Assembly: GCA_029263295.1 (NCBI GenBank)
Contig: JAJCXT010000101.1
Span: forward strand, 1 to 57,662
Direction of reading: 5' to 3'
Length of the DNA stretch: 57,662 nucleotides
Origin: Acidobacteriota bacterium
GTDB lineage: Bacteria > Acidobacteriota > UBA890 > WLXD01
Shown piece by piece: positions 50,931 through 57,662 of the stretch; positions within the stretch are counted from its first letter, which is position 1; each line of letters starts with the position of its first letter. The position numbers and the translations under genes were made by a program. A model generated the notes under the pieces. That model was given only the letters and a program-made list of their open reading frames with translations, had not been told where the DNA came from and did no database searches.

Positions 50931-52201
50931 GCACACCAGAGTTGGTGACCAAGGCGTCGCAGGTGATGCGTGCAGAACGACAACGTATGCAGACAGCTGC
51001 CGAGCGTGCAGAGGCTGCCGATCTGTTGCCCGGGATCGTGCTCAGCGACCTCGTCACGGCGGGGCCGGGTACCGCTGGCCTCGAGACGATTCGCGCCAAA
51101 GTGAGCGCGGGCGACCGCATCACGCCGCAGGAAGGGCTGTGGCTCCTTACTGAGGCTCCACTCATTGCGCTGGCGGAGCTCGCCAATCTCTGGCGGTTTC
51201 GCCACAACCCGGATCCCCGGGTGACGTTCGTAATTGACACGAATCCGAACTACACGAACTTCTGTGACGCCGATTGCCTGTTCTGCGCGTTCTACCGCAA
51301 GCCGGGCGACAAGGAAGACGGGTACGCGTACTCGATCGAAGAGCTCATGGCCGTGATCGGGAGGTCAGTCGACCTCGGGGCGACGACCGTGCTCCTGCAG
51401 GGCGGCCTCCACGACGAGATCCCGTTCGACTATTACCTCGAAGTCGTGCGCGAGTTCAATCGACGCTTTCCGAACGTGCATCCGCATCTGTACTCGGCGC
51501 CCGAGATTGGCAAGATGCGCGAAGTCAGTGGGTTGTCGTACGACGACATAATGGTGGCCCTGCGTGAGGCGGGCCTGCGGACGATGCCGGGCGGAGGCGC
51601 CGAGATCCTGTCGGACCGGGTGCGCATGAGGCTCTCGCCGAAGAAGCAGAGCTGCCGCGAGTGGATCGAGATACACAAGGCGGCGCATCGTCAGGGGCTG
51701 CGGACCACCGCGACCATGATGTACGGACATGCCGAACAGCCCGTCGACATCATCGAGCACCTGGAATGCTTGCGCCGCGTGCAGGATGAGGCCGGCGGTT
51801 CCCGCGGCGACGCCGGGGTGGGCCAGGTGCCTGCCGGCGCGGGCTTCACCGCCTTCATCCCATGGTCGTACAAGCCAGCGAATACGCCGTTCGAGCGCCA
51901 GTTCCCCGACGAGGTCGGGCCGTCCGTGTATCTGCGCGTTCTGGCTGTCTCTCGGATCTACCTCGACAACATTCAGCACATTCAGTCCTCCTGGTTCTCC
52001 GAGGGAAAGAAGGCTGGGCAGGTTGCCCTCCACTTTGGTACCGACGACTTCGGCGGAACATTGATTGAGGAGAATGTTCTGGCCGAGGCGGCTCACCACG
52101 TGAAGACGACGACCGAAGAGACGATCCAGTTGATCCGCGAGTCGGGTTTCACACCAGCGCGGCGCGGCACCCCGCTCTACGACGTGGTCGAGACCTACTG
52201 A
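50927..52201 (+). CDS. mqnC: Cyclic dehypoxanthine futalosine synthase MqnC
   Basis: A 424-residue radical SAM enzyme that closes the ring of dehypoxanthine futalosine. The cluster motif is C113-x3-C117-x2-C120 in NFCDADCLFCAFYR. Other marks are LLQGGLHDEIPFDYYLEV, RTMPGGGAEILSDRVR, TTATMMYGHAE, FIPWSYKPANTPF and VALHFGTDDFGGTLIEENV. Two unusual features are an N-terminal helix-rich extension of about 50 residues before the normal start and a Gly-rich insertion (GGSRGDAGVGQVPAGAG, about residues 288-304). The start overlaps the mqnA stop. Confidence 0.93.
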   Translation: MSTPELVTKASQVMRAERQRMQTAAERAEAADLLPGIVLSDLVTAGPGTAGLETIRAKVSAGDRITPQEGLWLLTEAPLIALAELANLWRFRHNPDPRVTFVIDTNPNYTNFCDADCLFCAFYRKPGDKEDGYAYSIEELMAVIGRSVDLGATTVLLQGGLHDEIPFDYYLEVVREFNRRFPNVHPHLYSAPEIGKMREVSGLSYDDIMVALREAGLRTMPGGGAEILSDRVRMRLSPKKQSCREWIEIHKAAHRQGLRTTATMMYGHAEQPVDIIEHLECLRRVQDEAGGSRGDAGVGQVPAGAGFTAFIPWSYKPANTPFERQFPDEVGPSVYLRVLAVSRIYLDNIQHIQSSWFSEGKKAGQVALHFGTDDFGGTLIEENVLAEAAHHVKTTTEETIQLIRESGFTPARRGTPLYDVVETY

Positions 52202-52208
52202 GGCAGCC

Positions 52209-52862
52209 ATGAGAGGAACTCCAGTCGCTCGCGGCCTGCTGATCTCCGTCATCGCGGCGTCGATGTTGGCGTGTGGCGGTCGCAACGAGTGGCTGAACGT
52301 GCCGCTGCCCGATCGGGGCACGGTGGAGCCACCGGCACCTCTGGCTAGCGACGCCCCGCGTGTTCGGATTACGACCAGCGTCGGTGACGTGGTGATCGCT
52401 CTTTACCCTGGCTACGCTCCGGTGAGCGTCGAGAACTTCCTGCGCTACGTGGACGCTGGCTTCTACGACGACACGATCGTCCATCGGGTAGAACCCGAGT
52501 CACCCGGACCGCCCGTCATTCAGGGAGGGGGCTTCACCTCCGAGCTCGAGCCGAAGCCCACCCGAGGCCCCATTCGTGGCGAGTCAGACAACGGTCTGAA
52601 CAACGTTCGCGGGGCCGTGGTCATGGCGCGAACCAGCGATCCTGATAGCGCGACATCGCAGTTCTTCATCAACTATCTGGACGCGCCGCTCTTGGACCAC
52701 AGCCCCGACAACTACGGCTACACGGTGTTTGGCGTTGTCGTCGACGGTATGGATGTCGTCGATCGGATCACCATGGTGCCCGTGCAGCCGGCTCCCGGGA
52801 CCACACTGAAGCGCGTGCCGATGATCGACGTCCTCATCGAGCAGATGAGCCGCGAACGCTGA
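52209..52862 (+). CDS. Cyclophilin-type peptidyl-prolyl isomerase lipoprotein
   Basis: A 217-residue lipoprotein (lipobox MLAC, C22) with a cyclophilin domain. Marks are RITTSVGDVVIALYPGYAPVSVENF in part, IVHRVEPESP, VVMARTSDPDSATSQFFIN and GYTVFGVVVDGMDVVDRI. The catalytic arginine of cyclophilins is kept in IVHRV; the next part has PESPGPPVIQGGGF. It would help fold proteins in the periplasm or outer membrane. It starts seven bases after mqnC and may share that transcript, although it has no part in quinone synthesis. Confidence 0.88.
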   Translation: MRGTPVARGLLISVIAASMLACGGRNEWLNVPLPDRGTVEPPAPLASDAPRVRITTSVGDVVIALYPGYAPVSVENFLRYVDAGFYDDTIVHRVEPESPGPPVIQGGGFTSELEPKPTRGPIRGESDNGLNNVRGAVVMARTSDPDSATSQFFINYLDAPLLDHSPDNYGYTVFGVVVDGMDVVDRITMVPVQPAPGTTLKRVPMIDVLIEQMSRER

Positions 52863-52885
52863 ACCGTACAGCCGGCGGCAGGCTG

Positions 52886-53710
52886 CTACTGCTCGAGTAA
52901 CTCGCGGAAGAACGCGATCGTCCGCGACCACGCGGCGCCCGCGGCGAGCGTGTTGGCGGCAGCGAGTTCCTCGTGGTTCTGCGCGCGTAGGAACCCGTGG
53001 CCAGCACCCTCGTAGATCTCGACTTCGTAGCGGTTCGGGGTGCCCGCGAGCGTCTGCTGGGCGGGTGCGATCGTGGCGTTCACACGATTGTCGTTGCCGC
53101 CGTACAGGCCCAACACGGGCACGCTCAGGTTGGCGAGATCCTCCGTCGATGGAGCCCCGCCGTAATAGACGACGGCCGCTCCCGCAAGCGGCTGCTGGGT
53201 GGCGTAGCGGAACGACGTGGAGCCGCCCCAGCAGAATCCCACGACCCCGAACTTCTTGGTGGCCGCGGGCAGGCTCATGCCGTACTCGGCGATGCCGTTG
53301 AGTCGTAGTCTGACCTCGTCAGGATCCAGGTCGCGGATGGCGCGAACCGGGGACTCGAGGCTGGAGGTTCCGCCACCGTCCGGCCCCTTGCCAGACAGCA
53401 GGTCGGGAGCAATGGCGATGAATCCCGCAGCCGCGAACTCGTCGGCCACGCTCCGAACCCAGTCAGTGAGCCCGAAGATCTCGTGGATCACGACGATGAC
53501 CGGTGCCGCGTCGGGTCGTTCCGGATACACCACCCAGCTGTTTACTGGACCGCTAGCGGTATCGACCAGCATCCACTCGCCATGGCGCGGCGACGTCGAC
53601 AGGCGGTTTTCCGCATCCTCCGCGGCGGGGGCCTCCTGGGCCAGGACAGGCGAGGCCAGGAGAACGGCGAGTAGCCCAATAAACATCGATCCGGCAGGTC
53701 GTTGGCGCAC
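52886..53710 (-). CDS. Secreted dienelactone hydrolase-family protein
   Basis: A 274-residue alpha/beta-hydrolase with a signal peptide (PAGSMFIGLLAVLLASPVLAQ). The catalytic triad is Cys in VGFCWGGSTSFRY, Asp in LYGGNDNRVNA, and His in EGAGHGFLRA, as in dienelactone hydrolases. The nucleophile loop and HEIFGLTDWVRSVADEFA also match. The start is GTG at 53710, eight bases behind GGAGG; ATGs at 53725 and 53749 are in frame but lack a ribosome site and spoil the leader. Natural substrates are probably esters or lactones; the exact one is unknown. Confidence 0.85.
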   Translation of the reverse strand: MRQRPAGSMFIGLLAVLLASPVLAQEAPAAEDAENRLSTSPRHGEWMLVDTASGPVNSWVVYPERPDAAPVIVVIHEIFGLTDWVRSVADEFAAAGFIAIAPDLLSGKGPDGGGTSSLESPVRAIRDLDPDEVRLRLNGIAEYGMSLPAATKKFGVVGFCWGGSTSFRYATQQPLAGAAVVYYGGAPSTEDLANLSVPVLGLYGGNDNRVNATIAPAQQTLAGTPNRYEVEIYEGAGHGFLRAQNHEELAAANTLAAGAAWSRTIAFFRELLEQ

Positions 53711-53790
53711 GAGTACAGCCTCCATGTGGGTGAAGTGCGCGCCCATCATACGGATCCATGCGCGCGAGGCAACCGGCCTCCTGCGCGAGG

Positions 53791-55662
53791 CTACTGTCCG
53801 CGGCGCGGTCCGGCGGCGGATCCGGCGAGTGCTGCCCAGCGGTCGCGGCGGGGGGCGTCCGCTACCAGCAGTGCGCCATATGCCCAGGTGTCAGCCCAAC
53901 TCGGGTCCGCCGGCGGGCAGCTTTCGAGCCGATCGAGCATGCCGAACAATGCGTTCTCTGCCGCCTGATCCGTGCGGTTCTGGTCGCGCAGCGTCCAGAC
54001 ATACTGTGCAGTTGCTTGAAGGAGAGCCGCGATCCCGGTGGCATCCTGGCCGGCGCTCGCGCAGGCATCTGCCGCCCAGGCGACGCTGATGCCTGTGCGT
54101 AGGGAGGCACGCGCACGTTCGAGGAAGCGTGGGTCGCCGGTCACCTCCCAGGCGACGATGGCATCGGAGGCTTGCCATCCAGTGGGCTCGGGCCTGTCCG
54201 CCGCGAGAGCAAGTTGCTGCACTTGCGCGGTCGTCGTCGGGTCGCCACTGATCCATGAATAGAGTGCGGCTCCACGGAGACCTCCACGGGTCGGTGTCGC
54301 CATCTGGCTGCGAACTCTCGCGGCCGCGCGGGCAAGCCACTCGCGATCGCCCGTGGCGATATAGCGCAGGAGGTGTTCGAGGGCGGGATCCCGATCATTG
54401 TCGGAACGGAGCGCAACACTGGCCGCAGTCGGGATTGGTAGCGGCCCCATTACTCGAGTCTGTCGGTACCATTCGGCCGGTAGTATCGCGACCAGTGGGT
54501 TGTCGAAGTCGACGACGCGCTCGGCGCGGGCTGAGCGCCGCCGTGATTCCAGGAAGAATGCGGCATGTGTCACTCCAGTGTTCGGGTCGGGCGCGAGATC
54601 AAACCACATGGCGCCGTTGCCGCCGACCCGTAGGCCACGTTGTGGCGAACTCAGATCCACTGCCATGGCAGTGCTCCACGTGAGTGTGCTCATCTGTGCC
54701 CAGGGCAGGAGGCCCTCCGCCCGCATGCCACCGAGAGTGCCGCTCCAGCCCTGGTCTTCGGGTGCGACCAAGAGGGTGCCGTCTGCTGGCAGCGGGCCCT
54801 CCAGTACTTCCTCGTCGAAGCTGCGGCGGACACCGAGCTGCAGCGGGTCGCCGAGTGTTCGAATCGGCAGGACCACTGATACGGGGCCGGCTGCGCGGGT
54901 GCCGTCGCCGGGCTGTACCGTGAGCGTCAGCCTGACCCACGAAGTGTTGACTCCGACCTCGGCCCACAGGGTGGCGCCGCCCATGCCTGGAGTGTCGGAG
55001 ACGAGGTCGACGCGGGCTACGGCGGTCTCGTGACCGTTACGCACGATACGCGCGCCGGCGGATTGCCATCGCGGCGCCGTACCGGAGGTGTTCGCTATCA
55101 GGAGGCCGCCGCTGTGTCCGCCGGGGAGCATCTCGGCGTCGACGCCCGGCCGGCCGTCCAGATCGATCCACAGGTCGTCGAGGAGGCTCGTGCCGGTATT
55201 GGGGAGCCGCAAGGAGAGCGAGCCGGTCTCGAGACGCACGCCGTCCTCGAGCTGGCGAGCGAGCAGAGGCTTGTCGATTGCCGCTGGCGGGCCGGCCACG
55301 ACGGTGACGGCGCGGGTCTCGAGCGGAGCGCTGTCAGCAACAAAGCTCACGCCTAGCCAGCGGACGGGTAGCGAAGTGTCTTCGGGGGGGCCGTGCCATC
55401 GAGCGATCGCCCAGCGATCAGCCGCGATCTCGCTGCCATCGGCCGCCAGTAGCCGGAAGGCGTCCAGATCGGCTGGCCCCTGCGATGGCAGTGGCACGCT
55501 GAGGCGCACGGGAGAGTTCTGGCGAGCGATGCCAGCGGTTTCGATGATGCGCACGGACACACTCAGACCCGATTCCTGGGCGGAGGCCTGCCCGATAGCT
55601 GCGCCAGCGATAAGTACCGCAAGAGCAGCCGGTGCCATCCTTCGACGACCTGAATAGTTCAT
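53791..55662 (-). CDS. Secreted protein with N-terminal RIFT-barrel-like domain (possible polysaccharide-lyase relative)
   Basis: A 623-residue exported protein (signal peptide APAALAVLIAGAAIGQASAQ). Residues 30-130 (VRLSVPLPSQGPADLDAFRLL, ADRWAIARWH, LPVRWLGVSFVAD) resemble the N-terminal RIFT-barrel domain of exo-rhamnogalacturonan lyase/YetA-like proteins. A beta-rich middle and an alpha-helical C-terminal half with alpha/alpha-toroid-like repeats (LEHLLRYIATGDREWLARAA, EVTGDPRFLERARASL) follow. This fits a carbohydrate-active enzyme, but catalytic residues cannot be named. The ATG at 55662 is used. A 10-bp tandem repeat lies just upstream. Confidence 0.6.
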   Translation of the reverse strand: MNYSGRRRMAPAALAVLIAGAAIGQASAQESGLSVSVRIIETAGIARQNSPVRLSVPLPSQGPADLDAFRLLAADGSEIAADRWAIARWHGPPEDTSLPVRWLGVSFVADSAPLETRAVTVVAGPPAAIDKPLLARQLEDGVRLETGSLSLRLPNTGTSLLDDLWIDLDGRPGVDAEMLPGGHSGGLLIANTSGTAPRWQSAGARIVRNGHETAVARVDLVSDTPGMGGATLWAEVGVNTSWVRLTLTVQPGDGTRAAGPVSVVLPIRTLGDPLQLGVRRSFDEEVLEGPLPADGTLLVAPEDQGWSGTLGGMRAEGLLPWAQMSTLTWSTAMAVDLSSPQRGLRVGGNGAMWFDLAPDPNTGVTHAAFFLESRRRSARAERVVDFDNPLVAILPAEWYRQTRVMGPLPIPTAASVALRSDNDRDPALEHLLRYIATGDREWLARAAARVRSQMATPTRGGLRGAALYSWISGDPTTTAQVQQLALAADRPEPTGWQASDAIVAWEVTGDPRFLERARASLRTGISVAWAADACASAGQDATGIAALLQATAQYVWTLRDQNRTDQAAENALFGMLDRLESCPPADPSWADTWAYGALLVADAPRRDRWAALAGSAAGPRRGQ

Positions 55663-55685
55663 CGTGGTCCTATACGCAGCATAGC

Positions 55686-55705
55686 TGTCTTTTGATGTCT
55701 TTTGA
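55686..55705 (-). repeat. 10-bp tandem repeat upstream of RIFT-barrel-like gene
   Basis: Two exact adjacent copies of TGTCTTTTGA (55686-55695 and 55696-55705) lie 24-43 bases before the gene start at 55662, in an AT-rich promoter region. A spacing of one helical turn suits side-by-side protein binding, but a slippage origin is equally possible. Confidence 0.5.
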
Positions 55706-55832
55706 ATACTACCAATAGACATGAATCAGGCCAAAACCCCAAAAATGCCGCGAGCGAAAACGACATTTCGCACTGAGAACCGCCACCAACCGGTTTCAGT
55801 GGCACCCGTGGGTGAACGTCCTGGTCGATCCG

Positions 55833-56675
55833 CTAGAGGGGGTCGAACTGCGGAGCCGCGGCGATCATCCCGCGTTCGGCCGCGAGTTCGAACAGGCGGT
55901 CGATCGCTCGTATGCCACTTTCGCCCATGTCGAGCGTGGCCGCGTTGACGTAGCGGCTGACGTACTCCTCGAGTACGTCGCGCGGTAGCCCGCGAGCGTA
56001 CTGAGCGGCAAAGTCCAGTGCGTCTTCCATGTTCTCGAAGCCGGCATGAACGCCGCGTAGGAAGGCGTCGGCCACATCGCTCTGAATGTCGGCCGGCAGG
56101 TCCCGGCGAACCGCAACGACGCCGAGCGGCACGGGGAGTCGTTCCGTACGAGTCCACTCCGCCGCAGGCTCGAAGAGCGAATGGAAGCCCTGCTCCTCGA
56201 AGGTCAGTTGTCCTTCGTGGATGATGAGACCAGCGTCCACGTCGCCGGCCATCACCGCGTCCATGATGCGGTCGAAGGGCATCTGGATCTCCTCGTAGGT
56301 GTCGCCGGCATAGATGCGCAGCAGCATTCGTGCGCTCGTGTGGGCGCCCGGTATCGCCACGCGCATCCCCGCAACCGCGGCTGGCCCGATCGTGTCGGGC
56401 GCCTTCGTCGCGACGACGAGCGGTCCATAGGTGTCGCCGAAGCTCGCACCGCATCTGAGCACACGGTAGTCGTCGGCCAGCTCCGGGTAGGCACCCACCG
56501 AGATCGCCGTGAGGTCGAGATCGCCTCGCAATGCGGCGAGGTTGAGGCTCTGGATGTCATCGAACACCATCTCGGCCTCGAGGTCTCGCGTAGCCAACTG
56601 GGCCGGGAGACCCCAGGCCATGAAGGCATCATCCGGGTCGGCCGACTGGCCGATACGAAGTCGTCGTCGGGACAT
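55833..56675 (-). CDS. mqnD: 1,4-dihydroxy-6-naphthoate synthase MqnD
   Basis: A 280-residue enzyme that splits cyclic dehypoxanthine futalosine to give 1,4-dihydroxy-6-naphthoate, the last unprenylated intermediate of the futalosine route. Family marks: IGQSADPDDAFMAWGL, LNLAALRGDLDLTAISVGAYPEL (in part), GASFGDTYGPLVVA, VAIPGAHTSARMLLRI, GDVDAGLIIHEGQLTF with the conserved histidine, and LPVPLGVVAVRRDLP. It is separated from the main mqn cluster by two unrelated minus-strand genes and lies divergent from the kynureninase-like gene. Confidence 0.92.
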   Translation of the reverse strand: MSRRRLRIGQSADPDDAFMAWGLPAQLATRDLEAEMVFDDIQSLNLAALRGDLDLTAISVGAYPELADDYRVLRCGASFGDTYGPLVVATKAPDTIGPAAVAGMRVAIPGAHTSARMLLRIYAGDTYEEIQMPFDRIMDAVMAGDVDAGLIIHEGQLTFEEQGFHSLFEPAAEWTRTERLPVPLGVVAVRRDLPADIQSDVADAFLRGVHAGFENMEDALDFAAQYARGLPRDVLEEYVSRYVNAATLDMGESGIRAIDRLFELAAERGMIAAAPQFDPL

Positions 56676-56788
56676 TGCTCTTGTGGGTCCGGTTGCTGTG
56701 GTCGGGCGGGTACAACTGGCGCGGGATGTGCGAGTCGCAGTAGTTTAGCGGCTACTTTCAGCCACTGTCCGCTAAAACGAGACTCGTG

Positions 56789-57662
56789 ATGCCCTTGTCG
56801 ACAGTCCCTGCGACCGAGCAGGAATTACTAGCACTGCGTGCCGAATTTCCGATCCTCGAGACTTCGACCTACCTGATCTCGAACTCGCTAGGGGCGATGC
56901 CGCGCGAGGTGCGCGATTCGCTCGCAGGGTACGCGGAGGGGTGGGCCGAGCGTGGCGTCCGCTGCTGGGAAGGCGATTGGTCGGCCCTGCCGGACCGCGT
57001 GGCAACGGCGATAGCCCAGATCATCGGTGCTCCAGCCGGCACGGTGTCGATGCATCAGAACGTCACCCTGGCGTCGGCGGTCGTCGCTTCTTGCTTTGAC
57101 TTCGCCGGGGCGCGCAACGGCGTTGTGTGCTCCGAACTGAACTTTCCTTCCATCGTGCATCTGTATCGAGCCCAGGAACGGCGGGGGGCGCGAGTCACTC
57201 TCGTTCCGTCGTCGGACGGCTTCACGGTGCCGATCGAGGCCATGGTGGAGGCGATCGACGAAACCACGCTGCTCGTTCCGATCTCGCACGTGATCTTCCG
57301 CAGCAGTTTCGTGCAGGACGTCGAGGCGATTGTCGAACGGGCGCACGAGGTAGGTGCCCTGGTGGTCCTGGATGTCTATCAGTCGGCGGGGATCGTGCCT
57401 CTTGATGTTGCGGCTCTGGGGGTCGACTTCGCGGTGGGCGGCACGCTCAAGTGGCTCTGCGGCGGTCCGGGAGTCGCCTACATGTACGCCAGCCCGAAGA
57501 TGATCGGTCGCGTGGAACCGGCGCTGACCGGCTGGTTTGCCCGCACCAATCCGTTCGCCTTCGATCCTCATGACGCGTCCTATCGCGACGATGCCTGGCG
57601 CTTCGCGAGCGGCACGGCGAACATCCCCGCGCTGAGCGCGGCGCGCCCGGGGGCCGAAATAC
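56789..57662 (+). CDS. Kynureninase-like class V aminotransferase (3' end outside window)
   Basis: The first 291 residues of a fold-type I PLP enzyme; the frame is open to the window end. It begins VPATEQELLALRAEFPILET and has FLIS-like YLISNSLGAMPREVRDSL, typical of kynureninases. PLP contacts appear as the aspartate in VVLDVYQSAG and the lysine in GGTLKWLCGGPGVAYMY. The L-C-G-G-P-G run after the lysine fits kynureninase and related enzymes rather than SufS. It would cleave kynurenine or a related substrate. The ATG at 56789 follows an in-frame GTG at 56786. Confidence 0.85.
   Translation, partial: MPLSTVPATEQELLALRAEFPILETSTYLISNSLGAMPREVRDSLAGYAEGWAERGVRCWEGDWSALPDRVATAIAQIIGAPAGTVSMHQNVTLASAVVASCFDFAGARNGVVCSELNFPSIVHLYRAQERRGARVTLVPSSDGFTVPIEAMVEAIDETTLLVPISHVIFRSSFVQDVEAIVERAHEVGALVVLDVYQSAGIVPLDVAALGVDFAVGGTLKWLCGGPGVAYMYASPKMIGRVEPALTGWFARTNPFAFDPHDASYRDDAWRFASGTANIPALSAARPGAEI

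Overview
The window is a high-GC, gene-dense stretch of a Gram-negative bacterial chromosome. Outer-membrane genes (OmpA-family barrel, TolC), Lgt/LspA, lipoproteins and many secreted proteins show a diderm cell. Long MacB/FtsX permeases paired with PadR regulators (the ADOP type expanded in Acidobacteriota), the futalosine menaquinone route and several secreted beta-propeller proteins suggest an acidobacterium. This is inference; no rRNA lies in the window.

Layout. 1-1.4 kb: the 3' end of katG, then a Phd/VapC toxin-antitoxin pair with an operator over a consensus -10 box. 1.5-11.4 kb: accessory genes (kelch protein, Tat-exported spermidine dehydrogenase-like flavoenzyme, PadR-ADOP pair, iduronate-2-sulfatase-like lipoprotein, serine hydrolase). 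11.5-14.5 kb: rnhA, then an interval bounded by tRNA-Val(CAC) and a direct repeat of its 3' end. The interval holds DUF3597, DUF937, a second PadR and a scar where a truncated permease meets a truncated SRPBCC gene. 14.7-18.5 kb: DUF3467 protein, an alanine racemase with a Tat-like leader, and a two-domain M42-like peptidase whose first domain looks dead. 18.5-19.1 kb: a second toxin-antitoxin pair with a perfect 10-bp-arm operator.

19.2-27.0 kb: a complete SUF iron-sulfur operon on the minus strand (Rrf2 regulator, sufC, sufB, sufD, a Rieske ferredoxin, sufS, sufU, sufT), preceded by erpA and by two palindromes over the likely promoter. 27.1-31.3 kb: an overlapping three-gene set (PP2C phosphatase, TPR/NHL propeller protein, PEGA/PDZ protein). 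31.4-38.4 kb: housekeeping genes (menG, DsbD-alpha domain, EF-G-like GTPase, rluD, lgt, lspA). 38.5-42.3 kb: a secreted Asp-box propeller protein and an OmpA-family barrel.

42.6-52.9 kb: a tightly packed plus-strand run (tolC, zinc alcohol dehydrogenase, ubiA-, ubiX- and ubiD-like genes, mqnE, mqnA, mqnC, peptidyl-prolyl isomerase). With mqnD at 56 kb and menG at 32 kb this covers most of the futalosine route to menaquinone; the nucleosidase/deaminase steps are not here. MqnE, MqnC, ErpA clients and similar enzymes depend on the Fe-S clusters supplied by the SUF operon. The window ends inside a kynureninase-like PLP enzyme.

The most unusual items are the Tat-exported racemase with its pseudo/active fused peptidase, the 23-bp duplication that put an 8-codon mini-ORF between them, the tRNA-bounded relic, the PP2C/NHL/PEGA-PDZ set, and the extended MqnE and MqnC.
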